Origin: Neobacillus novalis NBRC 102450
GTDB lineage: Bacteria > Bacillota > Bacilli > Bacillales > Cytobacillaceae
Length of the DNA: 64,000 bases
NCBI RefSeq assembly: GCF_001591805.1
Contig: NZ_BCVP01000007.1
Span: forward strand, 207,184 to 271,183
Direction: 5' to 3'
Positions 6,969 through 16,915 of the stretch are shown piece after piece (within the stretch, counting starts at the first letter, position 1; the number at the start of each line of letters is the position of its first letter). A program made the translations under genes and the position numbers. Below the pieces are notes generated by a model that did not search any database, was not told the DNA's origin, and was given only the letters and a program-made list of their open reading frames with translations.

Positions 6969-8051
6969 TTATTTAATCATAAGTCTTGTCACAAACGCGG
7001 GGACTAATTTTTGCACCGAGCGGTAGGCGCGTCCGTTGAAATAAAAGAAATAACTGACCCATCCACCTGATTTAATGATTCCCTTTGCCAGCTTGCGGAC
7101 ATTTTTCTGTTTTCGAACCTTGGCATCCGATAAGTAAATTCCTAACAACCCCCGATTGATAAGCTGATGGAATTTCTTATGCGGAAGGTACTCCGTATGC
7201 CTGTCCGCTTCGACAACAAAATGCTTTAACCGCTGAAAAAGGGTTTCCTGATTGTCATAGTAAGAACAAAAGTTTAAATCCCCTCCGGCAATATCCTCCT
7301 CTTGGTCAATGAAATAATCCAAGAGAATATGGAGTCCTTGAATATAAGGGAAATAGCCCTTACGAATATTTTCGGCATCACTCGCCTGAAAATCCTCACG
7401 CATTGCATATGATATTAAGCAAAAAATCCCCAATGTCGAACCGGAGCAGGCCGAAAATTCATACCATTTCATCTCAGGGAGTCGGTTTTGGTAACGATGG
7501 AACCATTTTTCAAGCCGCGGTACCCGCTCCTCGTGAACTACATGTTTGTGAATTTGCAAATCACAATAATACTGGCACAACTCCTGAAGATAATCTTTGA
7601 TTACATCGTAATGCTCGGTCTCATTAAGGACAGAACGACAAGTCGCCGATAAATCATGCAAATAATTCCCATCATCTTGATCCTCGCGAAGCCGGTAATA
7701 GTTTTTCCTATCAGCCCTAAGTAAAAGGGCGTCAGCCATCGACTCATGAAGTGCAGCAAAGTCCTCAGGATCAAGCGATGTGCTTCGGTCACAAAGATTA
7801 TCTAAATAATCACTAATCGTTTGATAAGCGACGATAAACTTGACTGCTTTCTTATAATCCGCGCCGGCCGTAAGCGCTAAGATTGCTCCACCTTCACAGT
7901 GAAACGTTTTTTGCTCAATACTGGCAAGCGCCTGAGTTCGTAACTCGGAATTCGGAATTTTTTCAGCCCGGCTTTTCCAATAAGCCAATTCTTGATGGAC
8001 TGCTGGAAGAATTTTGCGGTATACCCTGGACATAAGGGTGATTGGCATCAT
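6969..8051 (-). CDS. ytpB: Tetraprenyl-beta-curcumene synthase (YtpB family)
   Basis: YtpB cyclises heptaprenyl diphosphate (C35) to tetraprenyl-beta-curcumene, the precursor of bacterial sesquarterpenes. The 360-residue protein matches the DUF2600 family in length and in blocks such as FHCEGGAILAL, KFIVAYQTISDYLDNLCDR and DYFIDQEEDIAGGDLNFC, whose acidic clusters probably bind Mg-diphosphate. Two Met codons begin the frame and the upstream site (GAAAGG) is loosely spaced, so the start is uncertain by a few codons. It lies 16 bases after ytpA and is likely co-transcribed with it, as in B. subtilis. Confidence 0.9.
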   Translation of the reverse strand: MMPITLMSRVYRKILPAVHQELAYWKSRAEKIPNSELRTQALASIEQKTFHCEGGAILALTAGADYKKAVKFIVAYQTISDYLDNLCDRSTSLDPEDFAALHESMADALLLRADRKNYYRLREDQDDGNYLHDLSATCRSVLNETEHYDVIKDYLQELCQYYCDLQIHKHVVHEERVPRLEKWFHRYQNRLPEMKWYEFSACSGSTLGIFCLISYAMREDFQASDAENIRKGYFPYIQGLHILLDYFIDQEEDIAGGDLNFCSYYDNQETLFQRLKHFVVEADRHTEYLPHKKFHQLINRGLLGIYLSDAKVRKQKNVRKLAKGIIKSGGWVSYFFYFNGRAYRSVQKLVPAFVTRLMIK

Positions 8052-8067
8052 GGAAACAACAACCTTT

Positions 8068-8871
8068 CTAAACGATATATCCGATAGCTTTTAATTGACT
8101 AAATACAAAATCTTTTGCGTATTCAAAGACCTCTTCGCGCTCCGGTTCATTAAAAATTTCATGGTAGCATTTCGGCCATTCCTTAAATCTCTTTTCGGAT
8201 AATGGGACATGATTGAACCATTCCTTAACGGTCGTTTTATTGACGATTTTGTCATCCCCGCCCTGCATAACCAGCATGGGGATATCCTGTGTTTTTCCGA
8301 GATCAAGGAATGCTTGCTTTATCGCCGCTGCAAGTTCACGATACCATCTCACCGATATCTTTGTCACGTAAAGGGTATCATTCGAGTCCGCTTCTCTTAC
8401 GTCTTCATTTCTCGTCGCCATTTGGACAGTCAAACCTGAATTCATTCGTAACGAAGGAAAGACCGCATTCAACACATGGGATAGTGCGTCTAAGAATTTG
8501 GAAGGGGAATGGACCAGTCCTAAGCATGGGGAAGAAAGAATCACTCCTGCGACATTTAACCTCTCTTCTTGGAGTAAGCGAATCGAGATTAATCCGCCCA
8601 TACTATGTCCAAGTAAAAAGACAGGCAGATCATATCGGTAGGCAGCTTGGACCCAATCTTTTACCTCAAAAATATATTCATCGAAGGAGTCAATATGGCC
8701 CCGGTTGGCTCTAGTTGTCATCCCTTGCCCTGGAAGGTCAGCCATAATGACATGAAAGCCAGATAAACGCCACATTTCAATTAGCCAGCCATATCTGCCA
8801 TGGTGTTCCATTGCCCCATGAACAATGACGATTACCGCCTTCGCTTCCCCTTCAGCTTCCCACTTCCACAT
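8068..8871 (-). CDS. ytpA: Alpha/beta hydrolase, lysophospholipase type (YtpA)
   Basis: In B. subtilis YtpA is linked to bacilysocin, a lysophospholipid antibiotic, and acts as a phospholipase-like enzyme. The 267-residue protein has the oxyanion motif VHGAMEHHGRY, the nucleophile elbow GHSMGG near residue 90, an acidic residue in MQGGDDKIV, and a terminal His in CYHEIFNEP, giving a complete Ser-Asp-His triad. There is no signal peptide. A strong ribosome binding site (AAGGGGG) precedes the ATG. It is the first gene of the ytpAB unit and is divergent from ytoA. Confidence 0.88.
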   Translation of the reverse strand: MWKWEAEGEAKAVIVIVHGAMEHHGRYGWLIEMWRLSGFHVIMADLPGQGMTTRANRGHIDSFDEYIFEVKDWVQAAYRYDLPVFLLGHSMGGLISIRLLQEERLNVAGVILSSPCLGLVHSPSKFLDALSHVLNAVFPSLRMNSGLTVQMATRNEDVREADSNDTLYVTKISVRWYRELAAAIKQAFLDLGKTQDIPMLVMQGGDDKIVNKTTVKEWFNHVPLSEKRFKEWPKCYHEIFNEPEREEVFEYAKDFVFSQLKAIGYIV

Positions 8872-8962
8872 ATATTTTTTCCCCCTTGAAAAAGTAATTA
8901 GCGATTATTTTAAAAATTAATCTTCCACCTGATGTTTATAAAAAATAAAAAAGATAAATGTT

Positions 8963-8992
8963 TTGAAATTTACTTAAAGCTTTCGATACAAT
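8963..8992 (+). promoter_or_regulatory. SigA-type promoter of ytoA
   Basis: TTGAAA at 8963-8968 and TACAAT at 8987-8992 are 18 bases apart. The predicted start is about 20 bases before the ytoA start codon. Confidence 0.6.
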
Positions 8993-9021
8993 AGAATTAT
9001 TACTCAAAAAGGAGCGAACCT

Positions 9022-9534
9022 ATGATTTACCCCTTTAAAGATAAATATCCGTTAATTGCGGAAACTGCATTTATTGCCGATTATGTAACGATTACTGGTG
9101 ATGTTGAAATTGGCGAACAATCCAGCGTCTGGTTTAACTCGAGTATTAGAGGTGATGTTGCCCCAACGAGGATAGGCAATAAAGTAAATATCCAAGATAA
9201 TTCTATCTTACACCAAAGTCCTAATAACCCGCTAATTTTAGAGGATGAAGTAACGATTGGGCATCAAGTAATCCTGCACAGCTGCATCATTAGGAAAAGG
9301 GCGTTAATCGGGATGGGGTCGATTATCCTTGACCAAGCTGAAATCGGCGAAGGTGCGTTTATTGGTGCCGGCAGTCTCGTTCCCCAAGGGAAAAAAATCC
9401 CCCCTAATAGCTTAGCATTCGGCAGGCCGGCAAAAGTTATTAGAGAATTAACAGCAGAAGACAAAAATGACATGGAACGCATTTATACAGAATATGCGGT
9501 GAAGGCACAATATTATAAGTCCTTACAGTCATAA
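9022..9534 (+). CDS. ytoA: Gamma-carbonic anhydrase-like hexapeptide repeat protein (YtoA)
   Basis: The 170-residue protein is a left-handed beta-helix protein of the gamma-carbonic anhydrase/PaaY group. Hexapeptide repeats are visible from about residue 15 (ITGDVEIGEQSSVWFNSSIR) to 130, with histidines (ILHQSP, IGHQVILHSC) at the positions that bind metal in this group. The C-terminal helix is typical. Whether it is an active anhydrase cannot be told from sequence. An AAGGAGCG site precedes the ATG, and a hairpin shared with asnB follows the stop. Confidence 0.88.
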   Translation: MIYPFKDKYPLIAETAFIADYVTITGDVEIGEQSSVWFNSSIRGDVAPTRIGNKVNIQDNSILHQSPNNPLILEDEVTIGHQVILHSCIIRKRALIGMGSIILDQAEIGEGAFIGAGSLVPQGKKIPPNSLAFGRPAKVIRELTAEDKNDMERIYTEYAVKAQYYKSLQS

Positions 9535-9541
9535 TTAAAAA

Positions 9542-9575
9542 AATAGCACCCAAAAATTAATTATGGGTGCTATTT
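9542..9575. terminator. Bidirectional terminator between ytoA and asnB
   Basis: AATAGCACCC pairs with GGGTGCTATT around an AT-rich loop, between convergent genes. Confidence 0.8.
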
Positions 9576-9582
9576 CGTCGTA

Positions 9583-11475
9583 TTAGATGGTTTCCAGTAC
9601 TTTTTCACCAGCAGTTTGGAAATTATATATTTTTTCAACATACACTTGATGCCAGACCATAAACATCAACACCGTCCAGATTTTCCGGCTGTTGTCGGCT
9701 TTGCCTTGGCAATGGTCTTCAAGTAATCTTAAAACGTATGTTTTATTGATTAAATGATCCGTGTTACTTTCACGGATTATTTTTTTCGCCCATTCGTTCA
9801 TTTCTGCCTTTAACCAGTGGCGAATCGGCACGGGGAAGCCAAGCTTTTTGCGGTCAAGCACATGCGCCGGAACAATGCCTTCAGCTGCTTTTCGCAAAAT
9901 ATACTTCGTTGTCCCGTTTGCCGTTTTTAAGCTTGTCGGGATTTTCGATGCCACCTCAAACATGGCTTTATCAAGGAATGGAACCCGCAGTTCCAACGAA
10001 TGTGCCATTGTGACTCTATCTGCCTTAAGTAAAATGTCGCCGCGCATCCACGTATGAATATCAATATATTGCATCCGGTCTACTGGATCATACCCTTTTG
10101 ATTCCTGATAAAGCGGCTTCGTTATGTCTAAATAGTTCAGTCCTTCACGATAGACGCTCAAAAGGTCACGTTTTTCTTCTTCCGTAAACATCTTGGCATT
10201 CCCGATATAACGCTCTTCCATCGGTGTTATACCGCGTTCGATAAAGCTTTTGCCCTTTGTTCCTTCAGGCATCATGTTCGCAATTCCTTTTAACAGGACT
10301 TTTCCTACCCGCGGAATTTTATTGAACACTTCTAAATCTTGCGGCTCACGGTAAATATTGTAGCCGCCAAATAATTCATCGGCCCCTTCACCAGATAACA
10401 CCACGGTTACATGTTTACGGGCTTCACGTGCGACAAAGTAAAGCGGCACACACGCCGGGTCTGCCAGCGGATCATCCATATGCCACATGATTTTTGGAAT
10501 TTCATTCATATATTCCTGGGGTGTAATCACATAACTAATGTTTTCGACACCAAGCTTTTCAGCGGTCTCCTTGGCCACATCAATTTCACTGAAGCCGTTA
10601 TGCTCAAAGCCGACTGAGAACGTTTTAATCGACGGATGGAACTCTTTCGCAATCGAAGCAATGATCGAGGAGTCAATCCCGCCAGAAAGGAACGAGCCAA
10701 CTGGAACATCACTGCGCATATGCATTTTGACCGAGTCGAACAAAACATCTTTAATTTCTTTGATGAAATCAGATTCTGATTTGTTGACTGGCTTAAATTG
10801 CGCCTTCCAATATCGTTTAATCTCCATGGGAGCGCCAATTTTTTTCGTAAAATAATGACCAGGCTCTAATTTTTTTATTCCTTCAGACAAAGTGTTTGGT
10901 TCAGGAACAAATTGATAAGTTAAATAGTGCTGCAGCGAATCATAGTCCAAAACATCATTTTCAAGGGCGAGTAAGATACTTTTCTTCTCTGAGGCAAACA
11001 ACGTTCTTTCCCCGTCCTGCATATAGAAAAATGGTTTAATCCCAAAAGGATCGCGCGCACCGTAAAGGGTTTGCTCCTGCTTATCCCAAATAACAAAGGC
11101 AAACATTCCGCGCAGCTTTTCGACTGCTTTTTCCTTCAAATGGCTGTATAGGGCGATGATAACCTCCGTATCAGAGCTCGTCGCAAACGATAACCCTTCC
11201 TTGAGTAATTCCTCACGAAGCTCCACATAGTTATACACTTCACCATTAAAGATAATCCAGTAGCGCTCATTTTCGTAAGTTAGCGGCTGATGACCGCTCT
11301 CAATGTCGATAATACTTAAACGACGGAAGCCAAATTGAATATGATCATCATAAAAGAAACCATCATCATCAGGCCCTCTATGAGTAATGATATCGTTCAT
11401 ATGTTTAAATTGTTGTCTTTGTTCATCACTATAATTTTGTGCTTTGTCGTGTACACAACCAATAAAACCACACAT
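9583..11475 (-). CDS. asnB: Asparagine synthetase, glutamine-hydrolysing
   Basis: AsnB makes asparagine from aspartate, ATP and glutamine amide nitrogen. The class II amidotransferase domain begins with Cys2 (MCGFIG), the nucleophile exposed after Met removal. The synthetase domain carries the ATP pyrophosphatase loop SFLSGGIDSS near residue 260. I start at the ATG before that Cys (11475), with GGTGAGG 6 bases upstream; a GTG four codons further up would bury the nucleophile. The 630-residue length fits B. subtilis AsnB. It sits next to metK as in B. subtilis. Confidence 0.95.
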   Translation of the reverse strand: MCGFIGCVHDKAQNYSDEQRQQFKHMNDIITHRGPDDDGFFYDDHIQFGFRRLSIIDIESGHQPLTYENERYWIIFNGEVYNYVELREELLKEGLSFATSSDTEVIIALYSHLKEKAVEKLRGMFAFVIWDKQEQTLYGARDPFGIKPFFYMQDGERTLFASEKKSILLALENDVLDYDSLQHYLTYQFVPEPNTLSEGIKKLEPGHYFTKKIGAPMEIKRYWKAQFKPVNKSESDFIKEIKDVLFDSVKMHMRSDVPVGSFLSGGIDSSIIASIAKEFHPSIKTFSVGFEHNGFSEIDVAKETAEKLGVENISYVITPQEYMNEIPKIMWHMDDPLADPACVPLYFVAREARKHVTVVLSGEGADELFGGYNIYREPQDLEVFNKIPRVGKVLLKGIANMMPEGTKGKSFIERGITPMEERYIGNAKMFTEEEKRDLLSVYREGLNYLDITKPLYQESKGYDPVDRMQYIDIHTWMRGDILLKADRVTMAHSLELRVPFLDKAMFEVASKIPTSLKTANGTTKYILRKAAEGIVPAHVLDRKKLGFPVPIRHWLKAEMNEWAKKIIRESNTDHLINKTYVLRLLEDHCQGKADNSRKIWTVLMFMVWHQVYVEKIYNFQTAGEKVLETI

Positions 11476-11677
11476 TATGTACCTCACCTACTCCATTTCT
11501 AACTATCCTTTAAAAGGATGTTTCTTGAAAAACATACTATATAATACTACCACTATTTTTTTAAAAAATGCACTGAAAACATTAGGAAATTTACTGTACC
11601 TTCATTTTTTACTTCTATAGTCCTACTTAAACATTCTATTCAATTTTAAAGACAACTGCACAAAATGTTAGATAAAG

Positions 11678-11762
11678 AAAACTCGCCGATTGGCAAGCCG
11701 GTAGGCGAAGACAGAGGCGTAGTTGCACTTATGCCTGAAAGGAAAGTTATACTTTCCTTTCG
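11678..11762. repeat. Structured GC-rich intergenic element between asnB and metK
   Basis: The 336-base gap between asnB and metK holds an 85-base block of inverted repeats: CGCC/GGCG around 11683-11706, AGGCGTAG with TTATGCCT (11714-11735, two wobbles), and GAAAGGAAAG with CTTTCCTTTC (11737-11761). It is richer in GC than its AT-rich flank and has no reading frame. I recall similar elements between genes in other Bacillaceae, so it is probably a dispersed repeat, but only one copy is in this window. Confidence 0.45.
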
Positions 11763-11775
11763 GCCGCAAAAAAAG

Positions 11776-11807
11776 AAAGGGAGTTACATCTGAAATGTAA
11801 CTCCCCT
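11776..11807 (-). terminator. Terminator of metK
   Basis: On the minus strand GGGAGTTACAT pairs perfectly with ATGTAACTCCC around five bases, followed by TTTCTTTTTTT. Confidence 0.9.
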
Positions 11808-11811
11808 TTTA

Positions 11812-13011
11812 TTATAGGTTCGCTTCTTGACGTAAAGTATCCGCTTTATCGGTTAGCTCCCATGGAAGCTCAACATCGGTACGGCCAAAATGACCGTATG
11901 CTGCTGTTTGTTGGTAAATTGGACGGCGAAGGTCGAGCATTTTAATGATTCCCGCTGGGCGGAGGTCGAAGTTTTTGCTTACTACATCAACTAAAACCTC
12001 TTCACTTACTTTACCTGTACCAAATGTATCAATCGAAATGGAAACAGGTCGTGCGACACCAATTGCATATGCAAGCTGAACTTCTACTTTGTCAGCAAGT
12101 CCAGCAGCAACGATGTTTTTCGCAACGTAACGAGCCGCATAGGCTGCAGAACGGTCAACCTTTGTTGGGTCCTTACCAGAGAAGGCACCGCCGCCATGGC
12201 GAGCATAACCGCCGTACGTATCAACAATAATTTTACGGCCAGTTAAGCCGGCATCCCCTTGTGGTCCGCCGATAACGAAACGGCCTGTCGGGTTAATGAA
12301 ATATTTTGTGTTATCATCGATTAGTTCTTGTGGAACAACCGGGTTGATAACGTATTCTTTCAGGTTGCGCTGAATTTGCTCTAATGTTACTTCCGGATTA
12401 TGTTGAGTTGAGATAACAATGGTATCAATGCGAACCGGATTGTCATTTTCATCATATTCAACGGTTACTTGCGTTTTTCCATCTGGGCGAAGGTACTCAA
12501 GAACCTTATCTTTACGCACTTCTGTTAATTTGCGGGCAAGCTTGTGTGCAAGTGAAATCGGAAGCGGCATAAGCTCTTTCGTTTCATTGCAGGCATAACC
12601 AAACATTAAACCTTGGTCTCCTGCCCCAATTGCTTCGATCTCCTCATCAGACATTAAGCCTTCACGTGCTTCAAGGGCCTGGTCGACACCCATGGCAATA
12701 TCAGGGCTCTGTTCGCCAATCGAGGTTAACACGGCACATGTCTCCGAGTCAAAGCCGTATTTAGCACGATCGTAACCAATGCCTTTAATCGTTTCACGAA
12801 CAATCTTTGGAATATCCACGTAAGTAGATGTAGTGATTTCGCCAGCAACAAGAACCAATCCAGTTGTTACTGAAGTTTCAGCCGCAACACGAGCATTAGC
12901 ATCCTTTGCTAAAATAGCATCTAAAATGGAATCAGAAATTTGGTCACAGATCTTGTCCGGATGACCTTCAGTTACTGATTCAGAAGTAAACAAACGACGT
13001 TTTGTTGACAT
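11812..13011 (-). CDS. metK: S-adenosylmethionine synthetase
   Basis: MetK makes S-adenosylmethionine from methionine and ATP. The 399-residue protein has the signature blocks GHPDKICDQ (residues about 16-24), [12 protein letters not shown] and [16 protein letters not shown]. The frame is open for 30 more codons upstream, but the true start is the ATG at 13011 with GGAGG 7 bases before it. An S-box riboswitch and its terminator lie directly upstream, so expression should fall when SAM is plentiful. A strong terminator follows. Confidence 0.97.
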   Translation of the reverse strand: MSTKRRLFTSESVTEGHPDKICDQISDSILDAILAKDANARVAAETSVTTGLVLVAGEITTSTYVDIPKIVRETIKGIGYDRAKYGFDSETCAVLTSIGEQSPDIAMGVDQALEAREGLMSDEEIEAIGAGDQGLMFGYACNETKELMPLPISLAHKLARKLTEVRKDKVLEYLRPDGKTQVTVEYDENDNPVRIDTIVISTQHNPEVTLEQIQRNLKEYVINPVVPQELIDDNTKYFINPTGRFVIGGPQGDAGLTGRKIIVDTYGGYARHGGGAFSGKDPTKVDRSAAYAARYVAKNIVAAGLADKVEVQLAYAIGVARPVSISIDTFGTGKVSEEVLVDVVSKNFDLRPAGIIKMLDLRRPIYQQTAAYGHFGRTDVELPWELTDKADTLRQEANL

Positions 13012-13165
13012 CTGAATTCCTCCTATATAATGAGATAATCGAGGTTTTTGAAGGTTACAGGAATCCTTCTTGAACCTCGTGAATTGACACGGTACTCCCA
13101 AGCCTTAGTATGAAATAAACAAAGGATTTTTATTAGAGACTCTTTTCTTAAAAGGACTTATACAA

Positions 13166-13201
13166 AACAAAAAACCTTACCACTATCAGAGGAAAGGTTG
13201 T
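13166..13201 (-). terminator. Riboswitch-controlled terminator in the metK leader
   Basis: AACCTTTCC pairs with GGTAAGGTT around nine bases and is followed by TTTTTTG on the minus strand. It lies just downstream of the S-box aptamer and would form when SAM is bound. Confidence 0.85.
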
Positions 13202-13213
13202 TCCGGGCCTTTC

Positions 13214-13357
13214 ACTCTTATCGTTCAAGGCGTGAGCCTTGCGTCAGATTAGCACCTTTGCATTTGAAAAGAACCTGTTAGCGGCCACCTTTTCATATTG
13301 CAGGTTGCTGGGTTTCATTGGGCCTGTCCCTCCACCAGCTCGGGATAAGAGAGTATC
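13214..13357 (-). ncRNA. SAM-I riboswitch (S-box) of metK
   Basis: The minus strand shows the conserved S-box pieces in order: CTCTTATC for P1, GAGCTGGTGGAGGGA, CCCAATGAAACCCAGCAACC, AAGGTGGC, AAGGTGCTAAT, and the closing GATAAGAG at 13215-13222. The P1 arms at 13345-13352 and 13215-13222 pair exactly. Family: Rfam SAM riboswitch (RF00162) by inspection. Confidence 0.95.
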
Positions 13358-13370
13358 CGTTCAAATTAGA

Positions 13371-13400
13371 ATAATACGCTACAATATCGAGCAATGTCAA
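13371..13400 (-). promoter_or_regulatory. SigA promoter of the metK leader
   Basis: On the minus strand TTGACA (13395-13400) and TATTAT (13371-13376) are 18 bases apart, placing the start just before the S-box. Confidence 0.8.
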
Positions 13401-13612
13401 TGAATTTTTAAGAAACTTCCCTTAAAAACTCAAGAAAAAATACCGTTATTTTTCCAATCATATGCAAAAATTAAATGGATGTTATAACTTATTAAAAATA
13501 AATTGAATAATGTATAAAATGCAATTTGATTTCGTTGAATAGTGTAGACTAATAGCTTCAATGTGTTATACTATTAAATACAAAAACCATGAATAAAGGT
13601 AGGTTTCATTAA

Positions 13613-15199
13613 ATGAATTCTATAAAAATTCCTAATGAGTTAACGCAGTTGTTAAAGGAAAATCATGTCCAAGTACAATTATCCGTTCCCCAATTAGTCG
13701 AGAAAATTTTAGGCCGTAATGAAGGAACATTAACCGCCACTGGCGCAGTTCGTGTTTCTACCGGCAAATATACAGGCCGTTCACCTCAAGATAAATTTAT
13801 TGTGATGGAGGAGTCTTCGAAGGATAAAATTGCCTGGGGCCCTTCTAACCAACCGATTTCTGAAGACGCTTTCACAATTCTTTATCAAAAGGTTCTTGAT
13901 TACTTAAAACAACAACCTGAACTTTTTGTGTTTAAAGGCTTTGCCGGCGCCGATAAAAAATCCCGCCTGCCCATTCAAGTCGTAAATGAATATGCTTGGC
14001 ATAATTTATTCGTGCATCAATTGTTCATTCGTCCATCCGAGGATGAATTGCTGACCCACGATGCTGGATTTACAGTTATTTCGGCTCCAAATTTCAAAGC
14101 AGATCCCGCTGTAGATGGCACAAATTCAGAAACGTTTATTATCATCTCGTTTGAACGCAGGATTGTCTTAATCGGCGGAACTGAATATGCAGGTGAAATG
14201 AAGAAATCGATTTTTTCAGTGATGAATTATTTGCTGCCTGAAAACAACATTTTTTCCATGCACTGTTCAGCGAATGTTGGGCTTGAAGGAGATGTGGCTC
14301 TATTCTTCGGTTTATCTGGAACAGGAAAAACCACCCTTTCAGCTGATCCTAACCGCCGTTTGATTGGTGATGATGAACATGGCTGGTCATCAAATGGTGT
14401 CTTTAACATTGAAGGCGGCTGTTATGCAAAATGCATCAATTTAACGCGAGAAAAAGAACCACAGATTTTCGATGCGATTCGCTTTGGTACCGTCCTCGAA
14501 AATGTTGTGATCAATCAGGAATCGCGAATCCCTGATTATGATGATGGAACATTAACCGAGAACACAAGGGCTGCCTATCCAATTGATGCGATTGATAATA
14601 TTATCCTGCCGAGTATTGCCGGTCATCCAAATACAATCGTCTTTTTAACAGCCGATGCCTTTGGCGTATTGCCGCCAATTGCCAAGTTAACAAAGGAACA
14701 GGCTATGTATCATTTCCTAAGCGGCTACACATCCAAGCTAGCCGGGACTGAACGCGGTGTGACATCACCGGAAGCCACCTTCTCAACTTGCTTTGGAGCA
14801 CCATTCCTGCCGCTGCCCGCGACCCGTTACGCGGAAATGCTTGGTGAAAAAATCCTTGAGCATAATGCGAATGTGTTTTTGGTGAATACCGGCTGGACGG
14901 GCGGCGAATATGGCGTCGGCAATCGGATGAAACTCGCCTACACAAGAGCGATGGTTCAAGCAGCCCTCGAAGGTGAACTCAACCAGGTTGAAACGGTCAA
15001 GGATGAATTCTTCGGTTTAAATATTCCGCTTCATATTGCCGGTGTCCCTGATGATGTACTAAGGCCAAATCAAACATGGGCAGACCCGGAAGCCTATAAA
15101 CAGAAAGCAAAGGAGCTCGCGGCAAAATTCCGTGAAAACTTCAAGAAATTTACCGCTGTTTCGACTGAAATTGAAGAAAAAGGCGGCCCGATTGCATAA
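13613..15199 (+). CDS. pckA: Phosphoenolpyruvate carboxykinase (ATP)
   Basis: PckA converts oxaloacetate and ATP to phosphoenolpyruvate, the first step of gluconeogenesis. It would be needed for growth on substrates entering as pyruvate or TCA intermediates, including part of the flux from uronates. The 528-residue protein has the P-loop [16 protein letters not shown] near residue 230, the metal-binding region LIGDDEHGW, and [13 protein letters not shown]. An AAGGTAGG site precedes the ATG. It is divergent from metK, with a possible extended -10 (TGTTATACT) upstream. It marks the left border of the pectin island. Confidence 0.97.
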   Translation: MNSIKIPNELTQLLKENHVQVQLSVPQLVEKILGRNEGTLTATGAVRVSTGKYTGRSPQDKFIVMEESSKDKIAWGPSNQPISEDAFTILYQKVLDYLKQQPELFVFKGFAGADKKSRLPIQVVNEYAWHNLFVHQLFIRPSEDELLTHDAGFTVISAPNFKADPAVDGTNSETFIIISFERRIVLIGGTEYAGEMKKSIFSVMNYLLPENNIFSMHCSANVGLEGDVALFFGLSGTGKTTLSADPNRRLIGDDEHGWSSNGVFNIEGGCYAKCINLTREKEPQIFDAIRFGTVLENVVINQESRIPDYDDGTLTENTRAAYPIDAIDNIILPSIAGHPNTIVFLTADAFGVLPPIAKLTKEQAMYHFLSGYTSKLAGTERGVTSPEATFSTCFGAPFLPLPATRYAEMLGEKILEHNANVFLVNTGWTGGEYGVGNRMKLAYTRAMVQAALEGELNQVETVKDEFFGLNIPLHIAGVPDDVLRPNQTWADPEAYKQKAKELAAKFRENFKKFTAVSTEIEEKGGPIA

Positions 15200-15201
15200 T
15201 G

Positions 15202-15242
15202 AAAAAGTCCCGTGTGAAATTAAATTTACGCGGGACTTTTTT
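15202..15242. terminator. Terminator between pckA and the uronate genes
   Basis: AAAAGTCCCG pairs with CGGGACTTTT around an AT-rich loop with T tracts on both strands. It serves convergent genes. Confidence 0.85.
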
Positions 15243-15252
15243 ACATAATCAT

Positions 15253-16089
15253 TTAAGCCTCTTGAAATGATTTCTTTAAAAATTTAATACTTCCATCAAT
15301 AAAAGGTTCCCGTGTACTTTCCATTAATACATTAATAAACGGCTTTTTCTTCTTGATATAATTCAACACGAAGTCGTAGTTTAATAGTCCTTTGCCCACG
15401 GCGACTGTTTTTAACTTATTGTCCTCGGCGATAAAATCCTTTGCGTGTAGAATAACGATTCTGTCTCCCCATAAGTCAAATGCTTCTTGGAAGATTTCCT
15501 CTTGGTTTTGATACGTATCAATTGTTAGCAAATTGACCGGGTCAAAGATGACCTGGAGAATATTTGAGTCGACTGAATCCAACAGCCGCTTCATCACCTT
15601 CGAGGAATAAATCGGGTGATTTACACCCGCCTCTACTCCGACGATAACCCCAAATTTTTCTGCTTCGGCCACAAGCTCATGAACGCTTTCGACAACTTCA
15701 AGGAAGGGTTTTTCTTTGAAATTTTCAACCGTATAAGCAATTTCCGCATTCACATTCCCAGTTTCCGTACCGACAATACCACAGCCAAAATCTCTAGCAA
15801 ATCTGATATGCTCTTTGAATCGCTCTAACGCCTTTCTACGCTCCGTTTGATCCGGATGAATCATGTTTATATAACAGCCGAGGACTGCAATTTGAATATC
15901 CTGCTCCCGGAAGGCACGGCCAATTTGATGGGCGAAGCCAGGTGATAAACTGCCTGTCGCAGTATTCATATACGGAAAGGATTTGTTTAAGGCTAACTGG
16001 ATTGAAGTCAGCCCTTTATCACTAATTTTCGTTACTAAATCATCTAAAGACTGATTGTCAATATCGTGTGCTCTTATTCCTATATTCAT
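15253..16089 (-). CDS. Sugar phosphate isomerase/epimerase family protein, substrate unknown
   Basis: The 278-residue protein has the TIM-barrel fold of the xylose isomerase-like family. Metal-binding acids are visible in VEAGVNHP, FDPVNLL, LHAKDF and LMEST, in the order usual for the family. It overlaps the kduD stop by one base (TAATG), so it is the last gene of the kdgA-kduI-kduD unit and translationally coupled. Its position suggests an extra step in uronate or acetylated/methylated pectin sugar catabolism, but the substrate cannot be named. There is no signal peptide, so it acts in the cytoplasm. Confidence 0.8.
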   Translation of the reverse strand: MNIGIRAHDIDNQSLDDLVTKISDKGLTSIQLALNKSFPYMNTATGSLSPGFAHQIGRAFREQDIQIAVLGCYINMIHPDQTERRKALERFKEHIRFARDFGCGIVGTETGNVNAEIAYTVENFKEKPFLEVVESVHELVAEAEKFGVIVGVEAGVNHPIYSSKVMKRLLDSVDSNILQVIFDPVNLLTIDTYQNQEEIFQEAFDLWGDRIVILHAKDFIAEDNKLKTVAVGKGLLNYDFVLNYIKKKKPFINVLMESTREPFIDGSIKFLKKSFQEA

Positions 16090-16874
16090 TATCGCGCCAG
16101 CCAGCCTCCATCAACCGCCAAAATATGCCCATTCATGTAATCAGATGCCTGACTTGATAAGAATACTACAACACCCATCAAATCTGCTGGTGTTGCCCAG
16201 CGTGCGGCAGGAATACGTGATAAAATTTCGGCATTGCGTTTCTCATCCGCACGAATTGGCGCTGTATTTTTCGTTTCTACATAACCCGGAGCGATGGCGT
16301 TAATTTGAATATTATACCCGGCTAATTCATTGGCGAATGCCTTTGTCAGGCCGGCTACGGCATGTTTACTGGCCGTATATGGCGGAACGAACTTTCCGCC
16401 CTGGAAGGAAAGCATGGAAGCAACGTTAATAATCTTGCCGCTCTGCTGCTCAATCATTACTTTAGACACTTCCTGGCTTAGAAAATATAAAGCATTTAAG
16501 TTAAGCTCAATCACGGCATCCCAATCTTCTTCTTTGTACTCTTGGATTGGTGAACGGCGAATTGTGCCAGCGTTGTTCACTAATATATCAATTTTCCCAT
16601 AAGCCTTTAGGCATTGGGATACCACTTCCTTGAGTGCCTGTCTATCCGTTAAGTCCGCTTGGAAAAACTCTACCCGGCGGCCTGTTTGCTTAATTAATTC
16701 ATGCGTTTCATCCCAATTAGTACCATGTGTAACGATAAATAAATCGGCACCCGCCTTGGCAAGAGCTACAGCATATCCCTGACCCAGGCCAGTATTTCCG
16801 CCCGTCACAATCGCTACTTTCCCATCAAGCTGGAAAAAGTCCATTGAAAAAGCATTTAATTCACTCGTCATCAT
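16089..16874 (-). CDS. kduD: 2-keto-3-deoxygluconate-forming dehydrogenase, SDR family
   Basis: KduD reduces 2,5-diketo-3-deoxygluconate to 2-keto-3-deoxygluconate (KDG) in pectin degradation. The 261-residue protein is a classical short-chain dehydrogenase with the cofactor motif TGGNTGLGQG near residue 22, NNAG near residue 100, the active site YTASKHA near residue 166, and the C-terminal DYMNGHILAVDGGW typical of KduD. GGGAGG stands 6 bases before the ATG; a second Met follows directly. It is in the same operon as kduI, which makes its substrate. Confidence 0.9.
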   Translation of the reverse strand: MMTSELNAFSMDFFQLDGKVAIVTGGNTGLGQGYAVALAKAGADLFIVTHGTNWDETHELIKQTGRRVEFFQADLTDRQALKEVVSQCLKAYGKIDILVNNAGTIRRSPIQEYKEEDWDAVIELNLNALYFLSQEVSKVMIEQQSGKIINVASMLSFQGGKFVPPYTASKHAVAGLTKAFANELAGYNIQINAIAPGYVETKNTAPIRADEKRNAEILSRIPAARWATPADLMGVVVFLSSQASDYMNGHILAVDGGWLAR

Positions 16875-16915
16875 GAATACCTCCCATACAATGTAGTTAA
16901 AAAGCTATCTTTCTA

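Noticed and set aside
8289..8714. 141-codon plus-strand frame inside ytpA
   Set aside because: It is antisense to a well-matched hydrolase with an intact catalytic triad and has no ribosome binding site.
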